From positions 1-11,551 of the forward strand of contig JAFSYO010000132.1 in NCBI GenBank assembly GCA_017449925.1: a stretch of DNA of 11,551 nucleotides, written 5' to 3'. Source of the stretch: Stomatobaculum sp. (GTDB lineage Bacteria; Bacillota_A; Clostridia; Lachnospirales; Lachnospiraceae). The first letter of the stretch is position 1; each line of letters opens with the position of its first letter. The notes beneath the pieces were generated by a model. The model saw only the letters and a program-made list of their open reading frames with translations, made no database searches and was not told the DNA's origin. Of this stretch, positions 1-7,425 are shown piece after piece. Both the position numbers and the translations under genes were made by a program.

Positions 1-580
1 AAAGCTGGACGGCCAGATAGAGATAATAGTTCCGGGAGAAGATGAGGATCAGGATCTTAATGACATATTCCGTCAGGCGCACAGCCAGGCTGACCTTGCT
101 GATCACGTCCCTGCGCTGGTGTGCCTGGAGCAGGCTGCTCCTGTAGGCGAAGAGCCAGTACGTCACCACCGTATTTCCCAGGTTCATGAGGTAGAGCACG
201 TACAGGTTCATGTCCGCGGGCAGGTCGCCCTTGATGAGCTTCGGCAAGACGGGGATCAGGATCAGGCCTACTGCCGCGATCGCAAGGCCTATGATCCGAT
301 AAAGGGTGCGGTACAGTCGCAACAGTGCGCAGATGACAGGCGTATCGTCCTCGGCGATGGGCTTGTACATGCTGAATACCATCGCGCTGCCCACACCCAG
401 CTCTGCCAGGTTCAGGAACGTCAGCAGCGACTTGAACAGGCCGTTCAGACCCAGGTATTCAGTTCCGAGATAATGCAGCATGACAGAGCGGATGACGAAC
501 GGGAAAAGCATATTGACCATTTCCAACGTTCCGTCAAAAACGATGTTCCTTGCTGCATTTTTCGTGCGTTCAAGCTTCAT
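1..580 (-). CDS. Wzx-type polysaccharide flippase, N-terminal part (cut by window edge)
   Basis: This is the first 193 residues of a multi-spanning membrane protein of the polysaccharide exporter (PST/MOP) superfamily, read from an ATG at 580 and running off the left edge. Proteins of this family move undecaprenyl-pyrophosphate-linked repeat units across the cytoplasmic membrane. The beginning is characteristic of Firmicute Wzx-like proteins: a short charged N-terminus (MKLERTKNAARN), a first hydrophobic segment around residues 18-36, YLGTEYLGLNGLF at 37-49, and LAELGVGSAMVFSMYKPIAE at 58-77. Further hydrophobic segments lie around 95-115, 126-146 and 172-192. A purine-rich AAAGGA lies about 13 nt before the ATG, which is rather far for a ribosome binding site, but no better in-frame start is visible. 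It follows the GT4 gene ending at 653 by 72 bp and fits as the export step of the same pathway. Family is confident; substrate cannot be told. Confidence 0.88.
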   Translation of the reverse strand, partial: MKLERTKNAARNIVFDGTLEMVNMLFPFVIRSVMLHYLGTEYLGLNGLFKSLLTFLNLAELGVGSAMVFSMYKPIAEDDTPVICALLRLYRTLYRIIGLAIAAVGLILIPVLPKLIKGDLPADMNLYVLYLMNLGNTVVTYWLFAYRSSLLQAHQRRDVISKVSLAVRLTEYVIKILILIFSRNYYLYLAVQL

Positions 581-620
581 GCCGATCGGGAGATCCTTTC
601 CGCGATGGATTTATGGGGAT

Positions 621-637
621 AAAGGCGGGTTGCCTTT
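621..637. repeat. Small inverted repeat between GT4 and flippase genes
   Basis: A perfect 6-bp inverted repeat (AAAGGC, 5-nt spacer GGGTT, GCCTTT) sits in the 72-bp gap between the glycosyltransferase stop and the flippase start. In the operon mRNA it would form a small hairpin. No U-run follows it on the minus strand, so it is not a convincing intrinsic terminator. It could be an intercistronic stability or processing element, or chance. Confidence 0.35.
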
Positions 638-652
638 GTGGTTGTGTTTGGA

Positions 653-1795
653 TTACTTATCCAGCAGGCTGCCGTAGAGCTCGGAGGTCTGTTTCGTGAT
701 GTCTTCCCAGGTGTACTTGGACGCGATGACCTTCCGGGCTTCACCGCGGTGCGCTTCCGCCTTGTCGGGATGGCCGCACAGGTCCTGGAGCGTTTCCCTG
801 AGAGCCTCGATGTTCCCGTGGGGGAAGGTGAAGCCGCAGCCGTCCATGACGTCCGCGCATTCGCCGATGTCGGAGGTCACGCAGCAGCACCCGTAATTCA
901 TGGCTTCGAGCAGGGTCAGCGGCATGCCTTCAAGGTCGCTGGGCAGCACGTACAGGTACGCGTTGCTGTAGAGTTCCTCGGCGACCTGCCCCTGCTGGAA
1001 GCCGGTGAAGATGATGGAAGGATCGCCTGCGGCCATGTCATACAGCTCCTTCACATAACCGTCCGTATCCGACGTGCCGCCGACGATCACCAGCTTTTTG
1101 TCGGTGTTCAGCGCCTTGTATGCCTTGATGAGGTAATGGATGCCCTTCTCCGGCACCAGGCGGCCCAGGAACAGGATGTATTCCCGGGAGTTGATCCCGA
1201 ACTGCTTTGTGATCTCATCGGCAGGCCGGATCTCCGCCGGGTCGATGCCGTTGGGGATGAGCACGGTCTCACGGCCGTATTTCTCGAGGAAGTAATCTTT
1301 GGCACCCTTGCTCAGCACGATGATGCTGTGCGCGTGTCGGACGGCCGCTTTCTCGCCCATCATGATGTAGGTGGAAGCGAGCTTGCCCCATTTCTGGCGC
1401 ATGTGGTCAAGGCCGTGCACCGTCACGACGACCTTCTTGCCCAGGAGCCTTGGCAGCCAGCAGATGACGCAGGGGCCTTCTGTATGGAAGTGGATGAGGT
1501 CATACTTGCTGAAGGCCGCCATGATCGTCGCAAAGATCGAGGAAGTCATGGCCGCGAGCCCGCGGCAGTCAATGGTCGGCGCCCAGATCAAGCGCACGCC
1601 CTTGTATTCCTTCGGGAGCTTCCCTTCCTTCCGGAGCTGCTTGAACTGTTTATTGGTACGGTTATAACAGGTCACATCGTACCCGGCATCCTTCAGGTGC
1701 GGCGCAAGGTTGCTGACCACGACCTCCACGCCGCCGTCCCTGGAAGGGATAAACTTGTGGCCGATCATCGCGATGCGCTTTGCTGTCTTTCCCAT
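653..1795 (-). CDS. Glycosyltransferase family 4 (GT-B fold), polysaccharide repeat-unit assembly
   Basis: A complete 380-residue retaining glycosyltransferase of the GT4 type, expected to act on the cytoplasmic face of the membrane and add a sugar from a nucleotide donor to the lipid-linked repeat unit. The N-terminal acceptor domain opens with IAMIGHKFIPSRDGGVEVVV (residues 8-27), the glycine-rich turn seen in the DUF1972-like rhamnosyl/glucosyltransferase group. VHGLD is at 126-130 and PNGID at 181-185. The C-terminal donor-binding domain has GRLVPEKG at 211-218 and the EX7E motif at E289 and E297 (LEGMPLTLLEA). There is no membrane segment. The ATG at 1795 has GGA 9 nt upstream. The gene lies 23 bp after the preceding GT4 gene, consistent with co-transcription. 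The donor sugar and linkage cannot be assigned from sequence alone. An antisense open frame of 406 codons overlaps it, but this frame has the recognisable family motifs. Confidence 0.93.
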   Translation of the reverse strand: MGKTAKRIAMIGHKFIPSRDGGVEVVVSNLAPHLKDAGYDVTCYNRTNKQFKQLRKEGKLPKEYKGVRLIWAPTIDCRGLAAMTSSIFATIMAAFSKYDLIHFHTEGPCVICWLPRLLGKKVVVTVHGLDHMRQKWGKLASTYIMMGEKAAVRHAHSIIVLSKGAKDYFLEKYGRETVLIPNGIDPAEIRPADEITKQFGINSREYILFLGRLVPEKGIHYLIKAYKALNTDKKLVIVGGTSDTDGYVKELYDMAAGDPSIIFTGFQQGQVAEELYSNAYLYVLPSDLEGMPLTLLEAMNYGCCCVTSDIGECADVMDGCGFTFPHGNIEALRETLQDLCGHPDKAEAHRGEARKVIASKYTWEDITKQTSELYGSLLDK

Positions 1796-1818
1796 GATCT
1801 TAGTTCCGTCCTTTCGCG

Positions 1819-2949
1819 TCAGGCTTTTGTGGCGGCATCCGCGCGCGCGGCCATCTGAAGGTACCGCTCCAGGAGCTTGCGCGCTTCCGTATGGATGTCA
1901 TACCCTGCCCGGCGGATGGTCTCCGCACCCAGCGTGCGGTCTGTAGCTGAAAGCCTGGTTGAAATGATCGTTTTGGCCCATTCCGCGTTGTCCGCGTCGA
2001 GAGCGACCCTGCGCGCACCGGGGGAGAGCAGGACCTCGTCTGTAACTTTGTTCGAGAAGACGCATGGCAGGCCTGTCGCCTGCGCTTCGATGCCTACCAC
2101 GGGCAGGCCTTCGAACAGCGAGGGCAGCACGAAGCAGTCCATGGCCATATACCATTCGCTTACATCGCCCATCTGGCCCAGGAAGAGGACTTTGTCCTGA
2201 ATGCCGAGAGCCTTTGCTTTTTCTTTTACTGATTCCTCGAGCTCGCCGGTGCCGATCAGCGCGAGGCGCGCTTCGGGAACGGTCTTCAGGACTTCCGCGA
2301 AGATGTCAAGCAGGCGCGTATGGTTCTTCTGGACATTGAACCGGCCGACGTGCCCGATCACAAAGCAGTCTTCGAGGTTGTGGAGTTTCCTCTGATTGTC
2401 ACGGGCTTCCTGCCTGAACGTGAACCGCGTTGTGTCGATGGCGTTATGCAGGATGAAGCCGGACTCTTTCCAGCGCTTTTCGCCGTAGTAATAGATGCCC
2501 GCGTCCCTGCCGCAGCTCCAGTAATCGGTCGCTGCGCCGGGCAGAAGCTGTTTGCAGACCATTTTAAGGGGATACTTGTAATCCTTAATGATCTGCGTGT
2601 TGTGCGCGTGCGCGATGCGGACCTTAATGCCAGCGTCCTTGGCGCTCTTCAGCGCGTAATAGCCCATGGCCTCGTTGTGCGCGTGCACGATCCGGATCTC
2701 CGGGTTCTCATGCAGCAGCCCTGCCACGAAACGCTTGTATTCGGGGAAATGCAGGGGGTTAAGACCCGGGCTTACGAAGACCCGGCCGCCCATGCTGCGG
2801 ATCTCCTCGTCATACTCGCCCGGTATGGGCTTGTTGGCCAGGAAGTCGAACTGGAGCTTGGATCTGTCGATCTCCCGGTAATAATTCATCAGCATGGTTT
2901 CGATCCCCGCGCGCGCCATATTGCTGACGGAATGCAGCACACGTAGCAT
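1819..2949 (-). CDS. Glycosyltransferase family 4, EpsF/CapM-like
   Basis: A complete 376-residue GT4 glycosyltransferase resembling the EpsF-like enzymes of Gram-positive exopolysaccharide clusters. The N-terminus MLRVLHSVSNMARAGIETML is typical: a short beta strand followed by the glycine-containing loop. VHAHN is at 88-92 and AHAHNT at 113-118. The donor domain begins around VIGHVGRFNVQKNH (197-210), and the EX7E motif is at E280 and E288 (FEGLPVVGIEA). It should transfer a sugar from an activated nucleotide donor to the lipid-linked intermediate in the cytoplasm. The ATG at 2949 is preceded by GGAG a few bases upstream and by another GGAGG slightly further. It lies 63 bp after the glycerophosphotransferase gene and 23 bp before the next GT4 gene. 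Its sequence differs clearly from that neighbour, so the two probably add different sugars or make different linkages. Specificity is not determinable here. Confidence 0.92.
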   Translation of the reverse strand: MLRVLHSVSNMARAGIETMLMNYYREIDRSKLQFDFLANKPIPGEYDEEIRSMGGRVFVSPGLNPLHFPEYKRFVAGLLHENPEIRIVHAHNEAMGYYALKSAKDAGIKVRIAHAHNTQIIKDYKYPLKMVCKQLLPGAATDYWSCGRDAGIYYYGEKRWKESGFILHNAIDTTRFTFRQEARDNQRKLHNLEDCFVIGHVGRFNVQKNHTRLLDIFAEVLKTVPEARLALIGTGELEESVKEKAKALGIQDKVLFLGQMGDVSEWYMAMDCFVLPSLFEGLPVVGIEAQATGLPCVFSNKVTDEVLLSPGARRVALDADNAEWAKTIISTRLSATDRTLGAETIRRAGYDIHTEARKLLERYLQMAARADAATKA

Positions 2950-3012
2950 CTTTCTCCATACCTCCAGTTGTTCTTGTTAATGACAGTGTCCTTAAACGCA
3001 AATGCTGCCTTA

Positions 3013-4206
3013 TCAGTTCACTTTCTTTTTACCGTCCATGCTGCAAAGGATCCGGTAGGTCCTTTCGCAGTTGAGTTCGTCTCTGACCGTGTAGAACGCG
3101 TCAAGGCGCTTCCGGTATTCATCCTCAAGCTTGAAGCCGTTCCCGGCACATTTAAGTACGGCGCTTACCAGTTCTTCCTCCGTATGCACGACTGGGCCAA
3201 AACCGTCCTTATCATGGGAGAAATAGCCTTCCTGGTAATGGTATTTGCGGAAGTCCTCTTCATCGAACTGGTAATAGATGACCGGCTTTTCCATATACCC
3301 GGCATCAAAGAACACGCTGGAATAATCCGTGATCAGCAGATTGCAGCGCATGAGCAGCTGCTGAACATCGTAATCCCGCCATCCGGCAAGAATGACGCGT
3401 TCGGAGGGGGATTTGAACTTATCGAGCTCTTTTTGTAATTCGATGTGCGGATAGAAGATAAGCTTAAGATCGCGCTCATCGAGGAGCTGAAGCAGCTTCG
3501 GGTTTTCGAGCATGGACTGGAAGTGCTTATAGTATTCCGTTCCGTAAAACTCTTCGCCCTGCGGATACTTCCATCCGCGCCAGGTCGGCATGACGAGGAT
3601 CTCATTCGAGGGGTTATTCCCGCGGATGAGATTATCGAAACGGCACAGCCCCGTATACTGGATCACGCCTTCCGGGAAACCAAACTGTGAAGAGAGATAA
3701 TCGTATTCCAGCTTGCCGCCGCTGGCAAAGAAATCGACCTTCATATTGGGGTAGCGCATCCATTTCATCTCGGCTGCGATGATCCCGTGCTGCAGGAAGA
3801 TCTCCTTGCCTCTGGGACGGATCCCGAACTGGCGCAGGTGATAGTAGGCCATGAGGTCGGGCGCGCCGGGCTGAACATGCGTGCTGATGAGCATGTCGGC
3901 CGAGAGGTACATGAGGTAATGCTTTACAGACCTGTATTTGATGACCGTGCCGAGTTTTGCGACCTTTTCACAGTCGGGGCTCGATGTATCGATGACATAG
4001 CAGGAATTGATCTCGGGATGCTTTTCCCGAAGATACTTAAAGAACCAGTACGCGTTATCCCGGGCATCAAACCCGCGTTCCATCACGAGCCAGAGGCGCT
4101 GGTATGCCTTGTCCGTTTTTCTGAGTACAAAGGCGATGGGCCAGAGCAGTGTGAGCAGGATCACGTTTTTGAGATAGACCCACAGGCGCTCTAATCTGTA
4201 CAGCAT
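3013..4206 (-). CDS. CDP-glycerol glycerophosphotransferase family protein (TagF/TagB-like)
   Basis: A 397-residue protein of the CDP-glycerol:glycerophosphotransferase family (Pfam Glyphos_transf), enzymes that move glycerol phosphate from CDP-glycerol onto wall teichoic acid or a sugar. Visible family signatures, in order: FLQHG at 137-141, TGLCRFD at 185-191, MPTWR at 206-210, FYPH at 251-254, ITDYSSVFFD at 292-301 and YYQFD at 311-315. The HG and PH histidines correspond to residues known to be essential in TagF-type enzymes. Residues 10-28 form a hydrophobic stretch, which suggests membrane attachment; soluble TagF domains rely on amphipathic helices instead. The ATG at 4206 uses a GGGAGAG inside the last codons of the polymerase gene, which ends 6 bp upstream, so the two are probably translationally coupled. 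Its place between a Wzy and glycosyltransferases suggests it decorates the repeat unit with glycerol phosphate. Some relatives transfer ribitol phosphate, which cannot be excluded. Confidence 0.9.
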   Translation of the reverse strand: MLYRLERLWVYLKNVILLTLLWPIAFVLRKTDKAYQRLWLVMERGFDARDNAYWFFKYLREKHPEINSCYVIDTSSPDCEKVAKLGTVIKYRSVKHYLMYLSADMLISTHVQPGAPDLMAYYHLRQFGIRPRGKEIFLQHGIIAAEMKWMRYPNMKVDFFASGGKLEYDYLSSQFGFPEGVIQYTGLCRFDNLIRGNNPSNEILVMPTWRGWKYPQGEEFYGTEYYKHFQSMLENPKLLQLLDERDLKLIFYPHIELQKELDKFKSPSERVILAGWRDYDVQQLLMRCNLLITDYSSVFFDAGYMEKPVIYYQFDEEDFRKYHYQEGYFSHDKDGFGPVVHTEEELVSAVLKCAGNGFKLEDEYRKRLDAFYTVRDELNCERTYRILCSMDGKKKVN

Positions 4207-4212
4207 GATGGA

Positions 4213-5574
4213 TCACTCTCCCATCTCGATCAGCCGGATCTCGCTGGCCGATTCTTCTGCCGTTGGCGCTTTCCACTGTGCGGGAGTCCGCACTTTCTGG
4301 AGGCGGTAGGTGTAGGCCATGGGGATGAGCCTGAGACCAATGCAGCTCCAGAAATAGAAGGCGGTATTGTCCGTCAGGTAGGTCACTGTCATATAGACAA
4401 GGACCGCCATATACAGGAGACCGGTCTCCTTATCGTGCCGCGTGATCCAATAGGCGGGGTACAGGATATAATTGATGGCCGCCCAGAGCGTGAAACCCAT
4501 GGCACCAAGCTCGATGAATATTTTAAGGATATCGTTGTGCAGGGGATACGCGCGGTTGATGAGCCCTGCCTTATGCCACATGTTCACGAGGTCTGTCACG
4601 GCTTCGAACCCGAGACCTTTCCAGAAGGGCGAAAGTTCATAGTAGTCGTTGGGCAGGCTCCACAGGACATCGCGGCCCATCATGTCGACACCGAGGGACT
4701 CGAGGAACGCCACCAGGATGCCGGAGCGCGTGAGGTACAGATATACATAGAAGAACAGGAACAGCGCGGTCCCCGTGGCCATGACGAGCTTCTGCGGGCT
4801 TTTGAATTTGCGGACCAGCTTCACATAGATGCACACGAGGAGGGCAGCCGGGATGGTGCTGCGCTTGAGGCCCAGGAGCATGAAGAAGATGGAAAGGATC
4901 ACGCCCCAGATGCGGATGCGCCTGTCGGTCTTAGACTGCTTGGGCGCGAACATGAGGTAATAGATAAAGAACTGTCCGAACAGGAACGTGATGTCGTGGA
5001 TCTCCAGCTGGCGTACGAAGCCTTCCGCCTCGCCGAAGGAGACGAGGCAGGTGACCACGGAAGAGATGCTCTCCGAAATACCGTACTTGGGCATTTCGAG
5101 GAGAGCGATGATGGTGTTCGTGGCGCACATGCTGAAGAACAGGTAATTGACTGCCTTTTCCTCGAACAGGTAGCACATGAACACGCAGTAGATGATGGTG
5201 ATGGTTTGGAAGAGGATCTTCTGGCCTGCCCTGCTGATGGAGGATACCTTGGAGAAATCCGTGATCCATATGTACATACTGATCAGGAAATACACGGCCA
5301 TGAGCAGCAGGAAGATGGGAAAAAAGCCGACAGCCTTCTTGAGCTTATCGAAATCCGCGGCGATGAGGAAGTTCATGAAGGCGCAGACGATCGTCCCAAG
5401 CACGATCGCCTTGGGAAGCGCGCCCAGCGCGTTATTCAGGACTTTCCAGTCTCCGAGACCGGCGAGAACAGTGCAGGCGATCGCAAGGAACGCGACCAGT
5501 GCCGGGCACTTTTTTGCCGCTTCCCTGAGCGTCTTGCTGCTTAAGTCTTCCCGCCGGAGCTGATTCACTGTCAC
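4213..5574 (-). CDS. Wzy-type polysaccharide polymerase / O-antigen ligase-like membrane protein
   Basis: A 453-residue integral membrane protein with about ten to twelve hydrophobic segments, clustered at roughly 25-40, 53-73, 83-104, 118-135, 142-159, 196-210, 222-252, 264-283, 360-375, 386-400 and 405-420. Overall identity is low in this family, but the large loop before the C-terminal helices shows the usual features of Wzy polymerases and O-antigen ligases: GRD at 300-302, FWKGLGFEAV at 317-326 and PLHNDILKIFIELG at 344-357. Such enzymes join undecaprenyl-linked repeat units on the outer face of the membrane. The start is a GTG at 5574; a second in-frame GTG lies two codons later and an upstream in-frame stop excludes a longer protein. 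AAAGGA lies 14 nt upstream. It sits between the chain-length proteins and the glycerophosphotransferase, the expected context. Polymerase is preferred over ligase because the cluster has Wzx and Wzz partners. Confidence 0.85.
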   Translation of the reverse strand: MTVNQLRREDLSSKTLREAAKKCPALVAFLAIACTVLAGLGDWKVLNNALGALPKAIVLGTIVCAFMNFLIAADFDKLKKAVGFFPIFLLLMAVYFLISMYIWITDFSKVSSISRAGQKILFQTITIIYCVFMCYLFEEKAVNYLFFSMCATNTIIALLEMPKYGISESISSVVTCLVSFGEAEGFVRQLEIHDITFLFGQFFIYYLMFAPKQSKTDRRIRIWGVILSIFFMLLGLKRSTIPAALLVCIYVKLVRKFKSPQKLVMATGTALFLFFYVYLYLTRSGILVAFLESLGVDMMGRDVLWSLPNDYYELSPFWKGLGFEAVTDLVNMWHKAGLINRAYPLHNDILKIFIELGAMGFTLWAAINYILYPAYWITRHDKETGLLYMAVLVYMTVTYLTDNTAFYFWSCIGLRLIPMAYTYRLQKVRTPAQWKAPTAEESASEIRLIEMGE

Positions 5575-5637
5575 TGCTTTATCTGTGATCCTTTATATCA
5601 ATTTTGATTATCTGTTGGTGTGCGCAAATGAGCACGT

Positions 5638-7425
5638 TTACGAATGCATGCGCTGCATGGCGAGCCTGAGAAGCTCGCGGATCTCGAACACGCCGTCCTC
5701 ACCGGAGACAGCCCTGCCGCAGACGTAGTGCACTTCGTAGCCGGGATTGAGGCTGTTGTACTTTTCGACCTGGCGGCTGAGCGCTGTCAGGATCACATCA
5801 AGCTTCTGACCCGGGCAGTTCGGGAAGAAGGCAAAGAAGACGCCGCTGCCGTTGTAGCCTACGAAGCCATACAGCTCGCCGAAAGACTTAAGGATCGAGG
5901 CGAAGTCCTTGAGGACCTCGTCGCCGGCGGTGCGCCCGTACTTGCCGGACAGGGTGCTCAGGGAATCCATCTTCACCGCAAGGCAGGAGAAGTTCTCGTT
6001 CAGCAGCTTATCCGAATGCTCGCTGATATACGCGTCGCACCTGGCGCGGTTGGGCAGCCGGACCGTCTTGTCCACATAGCGGAAGTAGTCAATGAAGTCG
6101 AGGGCCCTGCCCAGGACCACCGCGCCGATGCCACCTACCAGCAGGAAGAACACCAGGGCTAGCGCCAGGTAGAGTTTCAAGTTGACCGTGGGCTCCACAT
6201 TGATGCTGCTGATCATGGACAGGTAGTTCGCACTCAGCTGGCGGTTGAGCTCACGCCCGGTATGCTCGACATATTCGTAATACTTGCCCGCGAGGTCCAC
6301 GCAGTGGGCGATCTTTTCGCTGATCTCTTCCGGGGTGAAGGCCTTCTGGCCGTTCCCGTCGGCAGCACCGAAGACGGACAGCAGGTATTCCTTGTGTTCC
6401 TTCTCGATGGCTTTCTGACGGATCTCGATGTTCAGGTCCACGTATTCCTTGACCAAACTGTCATACGTGGTCTCCTTGCTGCCGCTGTTGCCGCGGTCGT
6501 ACTCGACGTCCTTCAGGATCGATTCCGTGCCGTTCTCAGCGCTCTGGTAGTGGTAATCCAGCATATCCTTGTTGCGCTGGCTGTAGGTATCGATCAGCTT
6601 CTTGAGGTAGTCCGCGCGCTCCTGACGGTTTTCGATATACAGCTGCATATCCTCGCAGTCCTTGGTCAGGCGGCTGATCAGCAGGTCGATATCGTTCGTT
6701 TCCGCGTCGTTCAGGATCGCGGCATACAGGCTTGGGATCTCGTAATCGTACAGGAACTCATAGATGCGGTAGAGGTCGTTGTAGGAGTAACCCGTTTCCA
6801 CAGAGCGGAAGTACGGGTACGAGGCGCGCTTGTCGAGCAGGTAATCGAGCATCTCGGAAACAGAATCCTCGAGGACCTGTGTGCTCTCGATAAAGTCGTA
6901 ATTCCCTGTGGCGAGGGCGGAGACGCCGTTGCTCTGGAGCTGCTCCTCGACGTATCTCTCGGCATAGAACTCGTAGTAGTTCTTGAGGATCGCGTCGAGC
7001 ATGTTCCGGGCGTAATCCTCGCCCTTGTCACTGCTGGCAATGTAATACACGCGGTAGGTGTCGGTCAGGTAGGAAGGCTCCTGGCCCTTGTCCAGCAGTG
7101 CCTGGTTCAGCGTCTGCTGCCTTTCGGAGATCACATCCTCCACATAGCAGTTGGCGCGGATGGAATCGATATTGGACTGGTAGCCCAGGTCTGCTAGTGC
7201 CGCGTCGATGACCGTGGGGGAATAGATCTCTTCGACATTCAGCGGGCTGCCGTCGGGCGTATAGCCGTCCTTAGCAGCGTCATTGGTGTACTGGATGACG
7301 GTGGTGGCAACATAGCGCTGCCGGGAGTTCCCGTAGAAATAGATGGCCAGGGATCCGATGACGGCCAGAAGGAAGATCGGCAGGCTGAACTGCTTCAGAT
7401 ACCGGAGAATACTGAACTTTTTCAT
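5638..7425 (-). CDS. Wzz-type polysaccharide copolymerase fused to a degenerate GGDEF-like domain
   Basis: A 595-residue protein with two parts. Residues 13-31 and 417-438 are membrane segments bracketing a large extracytoplasmic region of about 385 residues with helical, charged stretches, the topology of Wzz/CapA chain-length regulators. After the second membrane segment, residues 450-595 have the layout of a GGDEF domain: VDKTVRLPNR at 451-460 matches the usual D-x-LT-x-LPNR entry, and KYGRTAGDEVLKDFASILK at 495-513 matches the Y/FGHxxGDxxL helix. The catalytic positions are altered. The first Asp of the DxD strand is K485 (KMD), the base-binding Asn is S493, GGDEF is replaced by GSGVF at 526-530, and the RxxD inhibitory site reads ELYG. 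Cyclase activity is therefore unlikely. The ATG at 7425 overlaps the upstream stop (ATGA), with a strong AGGAGGTGG 7 nt before it. By topology the GGDEF-like domain is cytoplasmic, so it could sense a nucleotide and signal to chain growth; that role is inferred. Confidence 0.87.
   Translation of the reverse strand: MKKFSILRYLKQFSLPIFLLAVIGSLAIYFYGNSRQRYVATTVIQYTNDAAKDGYTPDGSPLNVEEIYSPTVIDAALADLGYQSNIDSIRANCYVEDVISERQQTLNQALLDKGQEPSYLTDTYRVYYIASSDKGEDYARNMLDAILKNYYEFYAERYVEEQLQSNGVSALATGNYDFIESTQVLEDSVSEMLDYLLDKRASYPYFRSVETGYSYNDLYRIYEFLYDYEIPSLYAAILNDAETNDIDLLISRLTKDCEDMQLYIENRQERADYLKKLIDTYSQRNKDMLDYHYQSAENGTESILKDVEYDRGNSGSKETTYDSLVKEYVDLNIEIRQKAIEKEHKEYLLSVFGAADGNGQKAFTPEEISEKIAHCVDLAGKYYEYVEHTGRELNRQLSANYLSMISSINVEPTVNLKLYLALALVFFLLVGGIGAVVLGRALDFIDYFRYVDKTVRLPNRARCDAYISEHSDKLLNENFSCLAVKMDSLSTLSGKYGRTAGDEVLKDFASILKSFGELYGFVGYNGSGVFFAFFPNCPGQKLDVILTALSRQVEKYNSLNPGYEVHYVCGRAVSGEDGVFEIRELLRLAMQRMHS

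Noticed and set aside
621..637. The hairpin before the flippase as an intrinsic terminator
   Set aside because: The stem is only 6 bp and no U-run follows in the direction of operon transcription; the flippase belongs to the same pathway.
638..1858. A 406-codon plus-strand open frame, longer than the gene it overlaps
   Set aside because: It is antisense to the GT4 gene. Its translation is rich in His, Val, Asp and Arg with no recognisable family motif, as expected for the complement of GC-rich codons. The minus frame carries the EX7E and donor-binding motifs.
4435..5544. A 369-codon plus-strand open frame
   Set aside because: It is antisense to the Wzy-like membrane protein. Its highly acidic, His-rich translation is what the complement of hydrophobic codons produces.
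6262..7197. A 311-codon plus-strand open frame, with similar long frames at 5644-6162, 7770-8549 and 9144-9800
   Set aside because: All lie antisense to genes with clear domains and have no family motif or upstream ribosome binding site that I could see.
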